This document shows, in pieces, positions 46,999 through 56,044 of a stretch of 64,000 bases of DNA. The DNA lies in NCBI GenBank assembly GCA_943331005.2, contig CALQJX020000018.1, forward strand, positions 1 through 64,000, written 5' to 3'. This DNA is from Bordetella parapertussis. GTDB lineage: Bacteria; Bacteroidota; Bacteroidia; Chitinophagales; Chitinophagaceae. A model generated the notes under the pieces. The model ran no database searches and had not been told where the DNA came from. It saw only the letters and a program-made list of their open reading frames with translations. Position numbers and translations under genes: made by a program. How positions within the stretch are numbered: the first letter of the stretch is position 1; each line of letters begins with the position of its first letter.

Positions 46999-49284
46999 AT
47001 GACCAACCTTCCGCCACTCATATCAGATCTTGCCCTTGTCATGGGTGCCGCCGCTGTTGTAATACTTGTATTCAAGCGGTTGAAGCAACCTATGGTTTTG
47101 GGGTATATACTGGCAGGGGTGCTCGTAGGTCCCAATTTTCCTTTGTTTCCCAGTGTAGCAGATGCCGAAAGCATAGAGGTATGGGCACAGATAGGGGTTA
47201 TAGTACTGTTGTTTTGTCTGGGATTGGAGTTCAGTTTCAAAAAATTGTTGCGGGTAGGAGGGGCTGCATCTGTTACCTCACTCACCCAGGTGGTGGTGAT
47301 GTTGCTGCTCGGATTCGGAACTGGTGTGCTGCTGGGCTGGCAGGTTACAGATTGTATATTTCTGGGAGCCATGGTGTCTATTTCTTCCACTACTATCATC
47401 ATCAGGGCTTTCGAGGAACTGGGAGTAAAAGAAAAGAAGTTTGTTGGGCTGGTATTCGGGGTGCTGGTAGTGCAGGATCTGGTGGCTATCCTCATGCTGG
47501 TGTTGCTGCCCACCTTTGCATTGAGCAGTAGTCTCACCGGTTTGTCGCTCATAATGCCCATAGGTGAGCTGGTCTTCTTTCTGGTGCTCTGGTTTGTATC
47601 TGGTATTTTCTTTTTGCCCACTATACTGCGCAAAGCGGGAAAGTTCATGAACAACGAGATGTTGCTCATTACCTCACTGGCACTCTGTTTTCTGATGGTA
47701 GTACTGGCAACCGGTGCGGGTTTTTCTCCTGCATTGGGCGCTTTCATCATGGGTTCTATTCTGGCAGAAACGCCATTGGGTAGTAAAATTGATCATCTAT
47801 CTATGTCTATCAAAGACATGTTCGGTGCTGTTTTCTTTGTGTCTGTGGGCATGATGATCGACTTGTCTATTGTTCCCCAATACTGGCCTCAGATACTATT
47901 GATTACTGTGGTTGTACTTATTGGTCAGCCGGTAAGTGCCATAATAGGTGCTCTGCTTTCCCGCCAGCCATTGAAGATTTCTGTGCAGGCAGGTATGAGT
48001 TTATCTCAGATAGGGGAGTTCTCCTTTATTATTGCCACTATGGGGCTTAGTATGCAGCTCACCAGTTCCTATCTCTATCCCATAGCTATTGCAGTATCTG
48101 CACTTACTACGTTTACTACTCCCTACATGATCAGGTTATCTACCCCGCTTTACTGGTTGCTGAATAAAAAGCTCCCTAAAAACTGGATAGCAGCTATAGA
48201 CAAATACAGCAGTGAAGGGCAGGCAGTAAAACCCACCAGCGAATGGAATAAATATGTCACTTATTACCTCATTCAGGTAGTCATTTACGCAATTCTGGTT
48301 GTTGGTGCCGTGCTGGTAGTGACTAAGGTTGCATTACCGGCATTAGGCAAAATGGTAGATTCTCAGTTTATAAGATTAGTAGCTGCTGCTCTTACTATAC
48401 TTATTGTATCTCCGTTCTTGTGGGCGTTGGCTGTGAGGAAAATGTTACCGGTAATAGAGGCCCGGTTATGGGAGTCGAAATATTACAGGGGGCCAATGGT
48501 TGTGTTGCAACTGGTTCGCTTTCTGATCACGTTGGTCATCCTTGGGTTCATAGTGCACAATATAGTTTCTTATATGTGGGCATTATCTTTGCTCATCCTC
48601 ACAGTTATTCTGCTCGTATTCAATTACAAAAGGCTGCAGCAGGTGCATGCATGGGTAGAGCGCAGATTCATAACCAACCTGCATGAAAAAGAACGGCTGG
48701 ATCGCAAAGAGAGTGGGGCGCACCTTACTCCCTGGGATGCGCATATTACCAGTTTTTCCGTTTCTCCCGATTTCAAAGGTGTAGGAATGACTCTTATGGA
48801 ATTGAAATTAAGAGAAGATTATGGCGTAAATGTAGCCATGATCAGACGTGGAGATCTTACCATTCAGGCTCCCGGCAGAGGGGTACAAGTATATCCGGAT
48901 GATACCTTGTACATAATAGGAACCGATGAACAGGTGCTGGCATTTAAGGATTATCTTATTGAGAACAGTCCGGCAAGAATGAAAAAAATATTGCCTGAAG
49001 ACGAACTTACCCTGCAACAAATAGAGGTTGAGGAAGGCTCTGCACTGGTAGGTAAGTCTATAAAGCAGTCTGAGATAAGAGAAAGAACAAAGGGACTGAT
49101 AGTAGGTATAGAAAGAGACGGACAAAGGTTACTGAATCCCGAATCTTATGTAACATTGCAGGCCAATGATGTGCTTTGGATAGTGGGCAACACCAAAAGG
49201 ATCATGGTTTTTGAGAAGACCATGTCTAAAACAAATCGCACAGAAGAGGGTGTCTTAGTAGCCGCTGTTCCGGCAAAAGCGTAA
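46999..49284 (+). CDS. CPA2-family monovalent cation:proton antiporter with two RCK-C domains
   Basis: The protein has 761 residues. About twelve N-terminal transmembrane helices include VILVFKRLKQPMVLGYILAG and GFSPALGAFIMGSILAE (the antiporter core). The C-terminal cytosolic part has two TrkA-C/RCK-C domains (about 600-660, VGMTLMELKLREDYG, and about 685-750, GSALVGKSIKQSEIRERTKG), which bind regulatory ligands. Members of this family exchange K+ or Na+ for protons; specificity is not shown by the sequence. A 4-TM region links the halves. It heads a plus-strand cluster. Confidence 0.9.
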   Translation: MTNLPPLISDLALVMGAAAVVILVFKRLKQPMVLGYILAGVLVGPNFPLFPSVADAESIEVWAQIGVIVLLFCLGLEFSFKKLLRVGGAASVTSLTQVVVMLLLGFGTGVLLGWQVTDCIFLGAMVSISSTTIIIRAFEELGVKEKKFVGLVFGVLVVQDLVAILMLVLLPTFALSSSLTGLSLIMPIGELVFFLVLWFVSGIFFLPTILRKAGKFMNNEMLLITSLALCFLMVVLATGAGFSPALGAFIMGSILAETPLGSKIDHLSMSIKDMFGAVFFVSVGMMIDLSIVPQYWPQILLITVVVLIGQPVSAIIGALLSRQPLKISVQAGMSLSQIGEFSFIIATMGLSMQLTSSYLYPIAIAVSALTTFTTPYMIRLSTPLYWLLNKKLPKNWIAAIDKYSSEGQAVKPTSEWNKYVTYYLIQVVIYAILVVGAVLVVTKVALPALGKMVDSQFIRLVAAALTILIVSPFLWALAVRKMLPVIEARLWESKYYRGPMVVLQLVRFLITLVILGFIVHNIVSYMWALSLLILTVILLVFNYKRLQQVHAWVERRFITNLHEKERLDRKESGAHLTPWDAHITSFSVSPDFKGVGMTLMELKLREDYGVNVAMIRRGDLTIQAPGRGVQVYPDDTLYIIGTDEQVLAFKDYLIENSPARMKKILPEDELTLQQIEVEEGSALVGKSIKQSEIRERTKGLIVGIERDGQRLLNPESYVTLQANDVLWIVGNTKRIMVFEKTMSKTNRTEEGVLVAAVPAKA

Positions 49285-49297
49285 AACAGATTCTATT

Positions 49298-49858
49298 ATG
49301 AGAGCAAAATATCTACACTTTTTACTGGTTCCTTTTTTGTTGCTGCTGTTGCAGGCCTGCCATCATCGTATGGTGCCTGTTTCAAAATCTGCTATCATCT
49401 ACGATCAGCCAACTGACCGCACCCGATACTCTGAAGATCCGTTTGGTACAGTATCTATAAAAGGGAAATGGGAGGCTGGTAAATACAATAAAGCCAGTCA
49501 CCAGCAATATTTCTATCATAAGGATACAGTTACCTTGATCGTATCAATTGGTGCATGCAGTACTTTCCCTTTTGCCAAAAATGGCCTCAGCGGCTATGAT
49601 TTTGTAAAGAAGTATTTTGATGTAGAAGCTAAGTATCAGGCTATGCTGGAGCAAAAAGCCAATTTGCTGGTAGAAGATGAAGCTAACAAATACATGATAT
49701 GGGTGGTTCGTCAGGATGGTATAGATCAGTACTTCCTTTGTGGTGCAAAAGATTGCAGTTGCAACAAACCTGTATACAATGCCATCACGCTGAAGAGCAG
49801 AAAATATGATGCAGAGAAAGCAAAGGCATTCCTGAAAGAGACATTCATGGCGCTCTGA
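49298..49858 (+). CDS. Hypothetical lipoprotein
   Basis: The protein has 186 residues. A lipoprotein-type signal (FLLLLLQACHHR) places the lipid on C21. The mature part has no recognised domain; it contains AKNGLSGYDFVKKYFDVEA and three Cys near the end (LCGAKDCSCNKP) that could form a disulfide or bind metal. It lies 13 bp after the antiporter gene and 12 bp before the MFS gene, so it is probably co-expressed with them. Function unknown. Confidence 0.65.
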   Translation: MRAKYLHFLLVPFLLLLLQACHHRMVPVSKSAIIYDQPTDRTRYSEDPFGTVSIKGKWEAGKYNKASHQQYFYHKDTVTLIVSIGACSTFPFAKNGLSGYDFVKKYFDVEAKYQAMLEQKANLLVEDEANKYMIWVVRQDGIDQYFLCGAKDCSCNKPVYNAITLKSRKYDAEKAKAFLKETFMAL

Positions 49859-49870
49859 TCCACATGATTG

Positions 49871-50998
49871 ATGAACAGAGCGGTCTTTATCCTCCTTTTT
49901 GTTGCAGCTATAGACAGGGTCATTCTGCAGGGTATATATCCTGTGTTGCCGGTCCTTATAGCCGATCTGGGTGCCAACGCCAGATATAACAGTATTTTTA
50001 TGGCGGTTACCTATGCTTCTATAGCTGCGGGTTCCTGGCTCACACCCCGCATACTGGATAGATTCGGCGCAGTTGGCAAGTTGTCAATCATATTATCGTT
50101 ACTTACTGCCATTTCTCTGCTGGGCATGGGTATGAGCAAGAGTTATTTTTTTCTACTCATCACCACTTCTCTTTATTGGTTTTTCTGCGGGGTACAGTTA
50201 AACATCTATAGCATCATAATGAGCTATGTAAGTCCACCTGAAAAGTCGGGGCAGAATTTCGGGCTTCTGGCCAATACTGCCATTTTTGGTGCTGTGCTGG
50301 GTGGCTTTTTTATGGGCCCTGTTATTCATTATCTGGGCAATTTCTACTCCTTCCTGCTGTTTGGCATGCTTACTATTGCCGGCAGGTTGGTCATGCTGTT
50401 TCCCGGTTTTGATATTGTTTATGCCCGCAATAATGCAATAAAAAGCAATTTCAGGATCACTGCCAAAGTATGGTTGTTGCTCATAGTGCTCAATGCCGGT
50501 ATTATGTTGTCCTTCACCGGTAGGTTCAATCTGTCGCTTATAATGAAGGAACAGCACTATGGGATAGATGCTATTTCTTCTCTTTTTGCATTGGGCGCCT
50601 TGCTTGTATTTCCATTCCCCTATCTGTTTGGGTTATTGTCTCAGAAAATATCGGGCAAGTTATTGCTCTTCCTTTCTCTGCTGAGTGTAACTATTGCTAT
50701 GTTCCTGTTATACAGGTACGATGGCTACACTGCTTTACTAACTACAGGCTTTCTTATTGGTATCATGACCTATTGCAGCCGGGGTGTGACCCAAAAGATC
50801 ATTTATGACCTATATCCGCTGAGCGAGCAGAAAAACGCTCAGTCGGTTTTATCTTCAGCTACCTGGGTTGCGGCTATCATGGGTTTCCTGCTGGTTACTG
50901 TCACCTCCGGTCATTTTTCGTTGCAGGGTGTCTCTTTGTTCAGTTTCGGGGTGGGCGTTTTGTCATTGGTGTTGCTGGTCATTATACCTTTCAGGTAA
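49871..50998 (+). CDS. MFS transporter
   Basis: The protein has 375 residues from the ATG at 49871, with about eleven to twelve transmembrane helices. It lacks clear signature motifs for a subfamily; segment AAGSWLTPRILDRFGAVGKL between helices 2 and 3 fits the MFS loop motif. It probably effluxes or imports a small solute. It is co-directional with the antiporter and lipoprotein genes. Confidence 0.8.
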   Translation: MNRAVFILLFVAAIDRVILQGIYPVLPVLIADLGANARYNSIFMAVTYASIAAGSWLTPRILDRFGAVGKLSIILSLLTAISLLGMGMSKSYFFLLITTSLYWFFCGVQLNIYSIIMSYVSPPEKSGQNFGLLANTAIFGAVLGGFFMGPVIHYLGNFYSFLLFGMLTIAGRLVMLFPGFDIVYARNNAIKSNFRITAKVWLLLIVLNAGIMLSFTGRFNLSLIMKEQHYGIDAISSLFALGALLVFPFPYLFGLLSQKISGKLLLFLSLLSVTIAMFLLYRYDGYTALLTTGFLIGIMTYCSRGVTQKIIYDLYPLSEQKNAQSVLSSATWVAAIMGFLLVTVTSGHFSLQGVSLFSFGVGVLSLVLLVIIPFR

Positions 50999-51040
50999 TA
51001 GTATTATCCTGTATTATGTTTCCTTAAAGAAATTTCGCTG

Positions 51041-51048
51041 TAACTTCG
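51041..51048 (+). promoter_or_regulatory. Possible -7 promoter element of def (TAACTTCG)
   Basis: One mismatch from TAnnTTTG, about 30 bp before the def start; a tttcc run about 17 nt upstream could be the -33 element. Weak. Confidence 0.25.
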
Positions 51049-51076
51049 CACCTTTATTTTTAAAGTAAGCGTATCA

Positions 51077-51655
51077 ATGATTTTACCTGTAGTAGCATAT
51101 GGCAGCCCCGTGTTGCGCAAAGTTTGTGACGATATTACTCCCGAATATCCTGGGTTGGAGAAGTTGCTTGCAGATATGTGGGAAACCGTATACAACAGCA
51201 ATGGCGTGGGTCTTGCTGCTCCTCAGATCAATAAGCCTATCCGTTTGTTCATCGTAGATACCATTCAGATAGTAGAAGATTTTGATGACGAGGACAAACG
51301 CCAGTATCCGGGCGAAGAGCCGATAAAGCAGGTTTTCATCAATGCGCGCAAAATTGAAGAAAACGGAAAGCTGTGGCCTTATAACGAAGGATGCCTCAGC
51401 ATTCCTAAAGTGCGCGAAGACATTCAGCGTCACAGCAATGTTCGTATCTCTTATCTGGATGAGCATTTTGTAGCTCATGAGCGCGAATTTCATGGTATTA
51501 CTGCCCGTGTTATTCAGCACGAATACGATCACATAGAGGGTAAACTGTTTATTGATTACATTTCCCCACTCAAGAAAAGACTGATCAAGAAAAAACTCGA
51601 CGATATCTCCAAAGGGAAGATACACACCGATTACAGAATGATCTTCAACAAGTAA
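51077..51655 (+). CDS. def: Peptide deformylase
   Basis: The protein has 192 residues. All three motifs are present: GVGLAAPQ (43-50), EGCLSIP (104-110, zinc ligand C106) and QHEYDH (147-152, HExxH). It removes the formyl group from the N-terminal Met of nascent proteins in the cytosol. The C-terminus (KKRLIKKKLDDISKG) is slightly longer than the E. coli enzyme, as usual in Bacteroidota. It is convergent with a glycosyltransferase gene. Confidence 0.96.
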   Translation: MILPVVAYGSPVLRKVCDDITPEYPGLEKLLADMWETVYNSNGVGLAAPQINKPIRLFIVDTIQIVEDFDDEDKRQYPGEEPIKQVFINARKIEENGKLWPYNEGCLSIPKVREDIQRHSNVRISYLDEHFVAHEREFHGITARVIQHEYDHIEGKLFIDYISPLKKRLIKKKLDDISKGKIHTDYRMIFNK

Positions 51656-51661
51656 TTCGGG

Positions 51662-52864
51662 TTATTGTACATTATTCTTTTTAGTCAAGGCTACCTCTCT
51701 CAGGTAGCCTTCTAATTGTGTGGCAATTATATCCCAGTCGAAACGGGTGCGGATAACCTGCATGCCTGCCTGGCCTACTTCTTTTCTGCGATCGGCAGAT
51801 GAAAGTAGTTCCGATACCGTGGCTGCAAAACTCATAGGGTCTGTCTGCATTATGGCTCCTGCTCCGCTGGTTATGCCCAGGCCGGCAAAACCTATGTTGG
51901 AGCACACTACAGGTACACCCATAGCCATAGCTTCCAGCACTTTGTTTTGTGTACCTGCACCAAACCGCAACGGAGCAACTACTACAGATGCTTCGTTGTA
52001 GGTGACTGCCAGATCTTTTATAAAACCGGTAACCAACACATTATCACTTGCCAGGTCCAGTACCTTCTGTACAGGGCGCTGTCCGGCAATTACAAATTTT
52101 ACTTCCGGATGCGTTTTTCTGATCTCGGGCAAAATGGTAGTAGTGAAATATACAACCGCATCAACATTGGGCGCATAGTCCATATTGCCGGTAAAAAGCA
52201 ATGTGTGGTTATGGCTGTAGTCGTGGTCTCTTGCAGAGAAGGTGGTGAGGTCTACACCATTGGGCAGCAAACGCAGATTGTCGGTATGGTGCTGCTCCTT
52301 CAGATAATTGATATCTTCAACAGAGCACGCCAGAGCCATATCGTACTCCTTAAGAATAGGCTCATATTCCAGCACACGTTTTTGCTCTATGTTCTCGAAC
52401 AGGGTAACAGGCAGACTTCGTTTTACATTCTTCCTGCGCTCCCAATAGAGCGAAAAGGCATCGGGCAGATCCAGTATGCGTGCCAGGTCTTTACGGCCGG
52501 ACAGGTAGGGCGACATACGCAGGTGTTGCACATGCACCGCATCATAACTGTGTTTTGAAAGCAGCACATCCAGCTGCTTTTTCATCTCTTCAGAGTGAAA
52601 GTAAAGCACCTGAAGTGGTTTGCTGTCCCATGCTGCTGCAAGGCAATTCAGCTTTGATCGCCACGATGGCAGGTATATAAAGTGTACTTCCTTGAATATT
52701 TTTTCCAGTTCAGACTTGTAGCTTAGATCTTCCTCGGTTTGCGCAAAGGTGATGAGGTGCAGTTCATGCCTGTGCTGTAACCTGCTGGCAAGATTGAATA
52801 TCTTCAGCTTGTCGCCCCTGTAAGGAGGGTATGGTACACGGTTTGCGAGGAAAAGTAGCTTCAA
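51662..52864 (-). CDS. Glycosyltransferase family 4-type
   Basis: The protein has 400 residues. The N-terminus MKLLFLANRVPYPPYRGDKL and the C-terminal EASVVVAPLRFGAGTQNKVLEA are typical for GT4-type retaining glycosyltransferases (GT-B fold), with the nucleotide-sugar site in the second half. The product is not known; surface polysaccharide or LPS assembly is likely. It starts 10 bp after the end of a GT9-type gene, so both belong to one unit. Confidence 0.85.
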   Translation of the reverse strand: MKLLFLANRVPYPPYRGDKLKIFNLASRLQHRHELHLITFAQTEEDLSYKSELEKIFKEVHFIYLPSWRSKLNCLAAAWDSKPLQVLYFHSEEMKKQLDVLLSKHSYDAVHVQHLRMSPYLSGRKDLARILDLPDAFSLYWERRKNVKRSLPVTLFENIEQKRVLEYEPILKEYDMALACSVEDINYLKEQHHTDNLRLLPNGVDLTTFSARDHDYSHNHTLLFTGNMDYAPNVDAVVYFTTTILPEIRKTHPEVKFVIAGQRPVQKVLDLASDNVLVTGFIKDLAVTYNEASVVVAPLRFGAGTQNKVLEAMAMGVPVVCSNIGFAGLGITSGAGAIMQTDPMSFAATVSELLSSADRRKEVGQAGMQVIRTRFDWDIIATQLEGYLREVALTKKNNVQ

Positions 52865-52874
52865 GTTCTCTTCT

Positions 52875-53909
52875 TTATTTTTTATTTCCGTTGTTCATGG
52901 CCAGTGTTGTCCATAGTTTCTGCACATGCTCCGAAACCAGGTTCATATCCAGGTCGTTCATGCACCTGAAATGTTTTCTAGGACATTTATCATATCCTAT
53001 CTTACTGCATGGGTGACAGCCCAGACTTGTATTCTCTACTATTACAGACTGTGGCGTCACTCTTGTTTTTAGGTTGTTGTACCCGTAGTAGGGGAACATG
53101 CCCATTCCGGGAGAGGTATTGCCCCACAAAGACACTACAGGCTTGCCGTAGGCGGCTGCCATATGCATAAGGCCGGTATCATTACTTACCACTACCCGTG
53201 CTATTTTTACCAGTTCGGCAGACTCGTTGAGGTCGAATTTGCCACAGGAGTTATAGATCTTTATCGGGTCCTGAGCTGCTATATGGTCTCCATCTGCTCT
53301 GTCCTCTGGTCCGCCCAGCAATATAACAGGGAATGGTACCAATGAGCAGAATTTCTTCCATTGTTCTACCGGCAGTTTTTTGGTATTCATAGAGCCACCG
53401 ATCACGCAACCCACATAACCACCCCAGTGACTCATAGGCAGGTCGTTGTTGGCAAGTGCCTTACCGGATGGCAGAAAATGGTCCAGTCCTTTGCCATCAT
53501 TTACCACTTTCAGCGACTTCGCAGTTTCCAAATACCTGTCCACAATACTCACATCGGGCATCAGGTTCACCTTCAGATTGGTAAGCAGCCACTTCTGTAT
53601 GTTCAGTTTAGGGAAAGATTCCGCAGGCACTTTGAGGGCTTTTTTCAGTCTCATCGTGCGCAGATTGTGGTGCAGATCCAGAATAAGATCATACTTTTCT
53701 TTCCTTAGTTCAGGTATCAATTGATCCACATCACCATCCATATAATAGAGCTGGTCTATATACGGGTTGTTTTCCAGAACTGGCTTGAAGGATAGTTTTG
53801 TGATATAATGCACCTGCACATCTGGTCGCTGCTGTTTGATGCAACGTAGCACAGGGGTGGTGAGTACAATATCGCCTATTGAGGAAAAACGTATCACCAA
53901 TACTTTCAT
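52875..53909 (-). CDS. Glycosyltransferase family 9 (heptosyltransferase-like)
   Basis: The protein has 344 residues from the Met at 53909, where MKVLVIRFSSIGDIVLTTP fits the ADP-heptose:LPS heptosyltransferase start. The C-terminal SNDTGLMHMAAAYGKPVVSLWGNTSP is the family's nucleotide-sugar binding loop. It transfers a heptose or related sugar to lipid A core. It is followed by a GT4 gene, so the pair probably builds the LPS core. Confidence 0.88.
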   Translation of the reverse strand: MKVLVIRFSSIGDIVLTTPVLRCIKQQRPDVQVHYITKLSFKPVLENNPYIDQLYYMDGDVDQLIPELRKEKYDLILDLHHNLRTMRLKKALKVPAESFPKLNIQKWLLTNLKVNLMPDVSIVDRYLETAKSLKVVNDGKGLDHFLPSGKALANNDLPMSHWGGYVGCVIGGSMNTKKLPVEQWKKFCSLVPFPVILLGGPEDRADGDHIAAQDPIKIYNSCGKFDLNESAELVKIARVVVSNDTGLMHMAAAYGKPVVSLWGNTSPGMGMFPYYGYNNLKTRVTPQSVIVENTSLGCHPCSKIGYDKCPRKHFRCMNDLDMNLVSEHVQKLWTTLAMNNGNKK

Positions 53910-53979
53910 ACAGTGCAAGGATTCGGAATGTCAGATTGAATATAAATAATTGATAGTGATGCTGTTGTGTGTCTATACT

Positions 53980-54846
53980 TTAATTAGCTGCGTAAGACAG
54001 TTCGCACCAGATCTTGTTGTCTGTGATACCCAAAGCTTCCTTGGCACCGTTGCTGATACCTATGATGCAGTTGGCATAAAGTTTAGTATCGGGCAGAGAG
54101 CCAAGCACTTTTACATATATGGTTTTACCTGAACCCGGATTGTACACTTTGATAACGGTACCTCTTGCAGCCTCATTATGGAATGCATAATAAATGGTGC
54201 TTTTTCCCGGTTTTTCAAAGAATACGGCAGTTCCTTTTTCTGTAAGTACATTCAGTCCGTTGTTCGTTTGCCTGTTGTAAACAGTATCCAATCCGCCCGG
54301 AACAGGCACTTTGCCGGAAGTGTCAATTACTATTTTCTTTTTAGGAGCAGGGTAGGCAGTATTAGAAACAGGGTCTGTAGAGTCCTTGGCCATCATCTTT
54401 ACCCAACCCACAAACAGTACGCTGCCGGGTTTCATGGTGTTGCCCTTCAGGTTATTCCAACTCCTCATTTCCACCTTGGTAACACCCGAATAATTGCTGA
54501 TAATGCTGATGTCATCTTTATTGCCAACCTGATAATAAAGCTCCCTGATATTCTTCATTTTCAGGGGAGCAGGCTTTATATTGAAGAAGTTGTCTTTGGT
54601 AACAGGAACGTAAACAGTATTGCCTTCATTCAGTTTTCTCATGGTCTCCTCGTTGTTGGCAAGTTCCATTTGACCTTCTGGTATATAGAATCTTTTAGCC
54701 AGCATTCTAGCGTTCTCTCTTGCCTTTGCAGTATACTTTATTTCCCATGTGCCGTCTTTTTTTACTGCAAACAGACTATCTGTTTCTTGTGCCAGCAAAG
54801 AAGATACAGGGGTAAATAATGTGATAAGTAACAGCAATTTCCACAT
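53980..54846 (-). CDS. Exported LysM-like protein with a C-terminal double-psi-barrel-like domain
   Basis: The protein has 288 residues: signal peptide (about 1-19), two LysM-like segments (about 35-85: RENARMLAKRFYIPEGQM and 100-150: YYQVGNKDDISIISNYSGV), a Pro/Lys-rich linker and a C-terminal part (about 215-288; HNEAARGTVIKVYNPGSGKT) resembling RlpA-type double-psi beta barrels. It likely binds peptidoglycan in the periplasm. It may affect glycan turnover; catalytic residues are not obvious. A separate unit upstream of the glycosyltransferases. Confidence 0.7.
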   Translation of the reverse strand: MWKLLLLITLFTPVSSLLAQETDSLFAVKKDGTWEIKYTAKARENARMLAKRFYIPEGQMELANNEETMRKLNEGNTVYVPVTKDNFFNIKPAPLKMKNIRELYYQVGNKDDISIISNYSGVTKVEMRSWNNLKGNTMKPGSVLFVGWVKMMAKDSTDPVSNTAYPAPKKKIVIDTSGKVPVPGGLDTVYNRQTNNGLNVLTEKGTAVFFEKPGKSTIYYAFHNEAARGTVIKVYNPGSGKTIYVKVLGSLPDTKLYANCIIGISNGAKEALGITDNKIWCELSYAAN

Positions 54847-55110
54847 AACAAAACTGATTTAATCCCGAAAAGTACAACAAAAAAACAAGCAAAATAAAAC
54901 CTGCTGTGTTAAATTGGATGATGGAATGGAGTATTGTTGTTGCTGGTTATAATTCAATAATGTGTTTTAGCCGTTCAGACAGCGTTTAAAACAACAAATC
55001 CCCGATTATTCCCTTATTTTTTATGGAACATTTGCCACTATTCGTATATTAGCATCCAAATTCATTACACAACTTCACAATAATTGTGCCTAAACGCTAA
55101 ACGATCATTT

Positions 55111-55962
55111 ATGCATTGCAACTTCGGGTTCAGAAAGTTTACTTTATTAATAGCTTCTTCCATACTTATATTCTCCTCCTGCAAGAAGAATACAACAGAT
55201 GATAATTATCTGAAGGATGATGATGACAGGACAGGCTATGCATCAGACGCATCGAGGATAGAATTTGCGAATAATGACGTTATTTCTCTCGCAGATCAGG
55301 CTGGTACATTGTTCAATGCCGAATACATACGCAGTGCTACAGATAAAAGTGTGACGGTAAGTACCGATACTTTCAGTACGCCTCGAGTACTCATCATAAG
55401 GTTCGGTAGTACCGATGTGGTTTGTTCCGATGGTCGCAAACGTCGTGGTTCTATAATTATTTCATACAATGGACGTTACCTAGATACCAATCAGGTACAT
55501 ACCATAACTTACAATGATTACCATCTGGATGGTAACAGAATATCAGGTTGGGTGAAAATGACCCGTGTTGACACTACTGTAGTAGGTGACTGGTATTATA
55601 AAGTACAGGTAAATGACTCTATGAATATGAATGCGCAGGATCCGCTGAACAGCAAATTTGTGGTTTGGTCTGGTAATCTGATGCGCAAATGGGTTGGCGG
55701 TGCACTTACCAATAATAGGTCTGATGACTATTTCTCTGTTTCAGGTAATGCTACTCTTACACGTCCCAGCGGTCATGTTTTCAATTTCAACATTGCTACT
55801 CCTCTTCAGTTCACAACCAGTTGCGATTATGCACAGTCTGGTGTGGTAAATGTAACCGGTTACACAGGTAGCCGTGTACTTAACTATGGTAATGGCAATT
55901 GCGACAATGCTGCCCAGCTGAACATTGGTGTTCACGTATACCAGCTAACGCTTACCAAGTAA
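55111..55962 (+). CDS. Hypothetical lipoprotein
   Basis: The protein has 283 residues. From the Met at 55111 the signal peptide (KFTLLIASSILIFSSC) ends with a lipobox Cys. The mature chain starts with an Asp-rich segment (NYLKDDDDRTGYASDAS) and continues as a beta-rich domain. I do not recognise a family; similar lipoproteins occur in many Bacteroidota. It is monocistronic, with a bidirectional terminator after it. Confidence 0.7.
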   Translation: MHCNFGFRKFTLLIASSILIFSSCKKNTTDDNYLKDDDDRTGYASDASRIEFANNDVISLADQAGTLFNAEYIRSATDKSVTVSTDTFSTPRVLIIRFGSTDVVCSDGRKRRGSIIISYNGRYLDTNQVHTITYNDYHLDGNRISGWVKMTRVDTTVVGDWYYKVQVNDSMNMNAQDPLNSKFVVWSGNLMRKWVGGALTNNRSDDYFSVSGNATLTRPSGHVFNFNIATPLQFTTSCDYAQSGVVNVTGYTGSRVLNYGNGNCDNAAQLNIGVHVYQLTLTK

Positions 55963-55985
55963 TACTGATAAATATCTTCATAAAG

Positions 55986-56019
55986 AAAATGCCCTTAATG
56001 AGCTCATTAAGGGCATTTT
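55986..56019. terminator. Bidirectional terminator, perfect 34-nt palindrome
   Basis: A symmetrical sequence centred on gagctc with flanking A and T tracts lies between the convergent lipoprotein gene and dnaB. Confidence 0.85.
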
Positions 56020-56044
56020 TATTTTCAGTTAATGATTGTTTTGT

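Noticed and set aside
46971..47750. Long antisense open frame across the antiporter gene (259 codons)
   Set aside because: It is exactly opposite a strongly supported antiporter domain, has low-complexity Ser/Thr/Asn-rich translation and no family signature. It is a shadow of the real gene.
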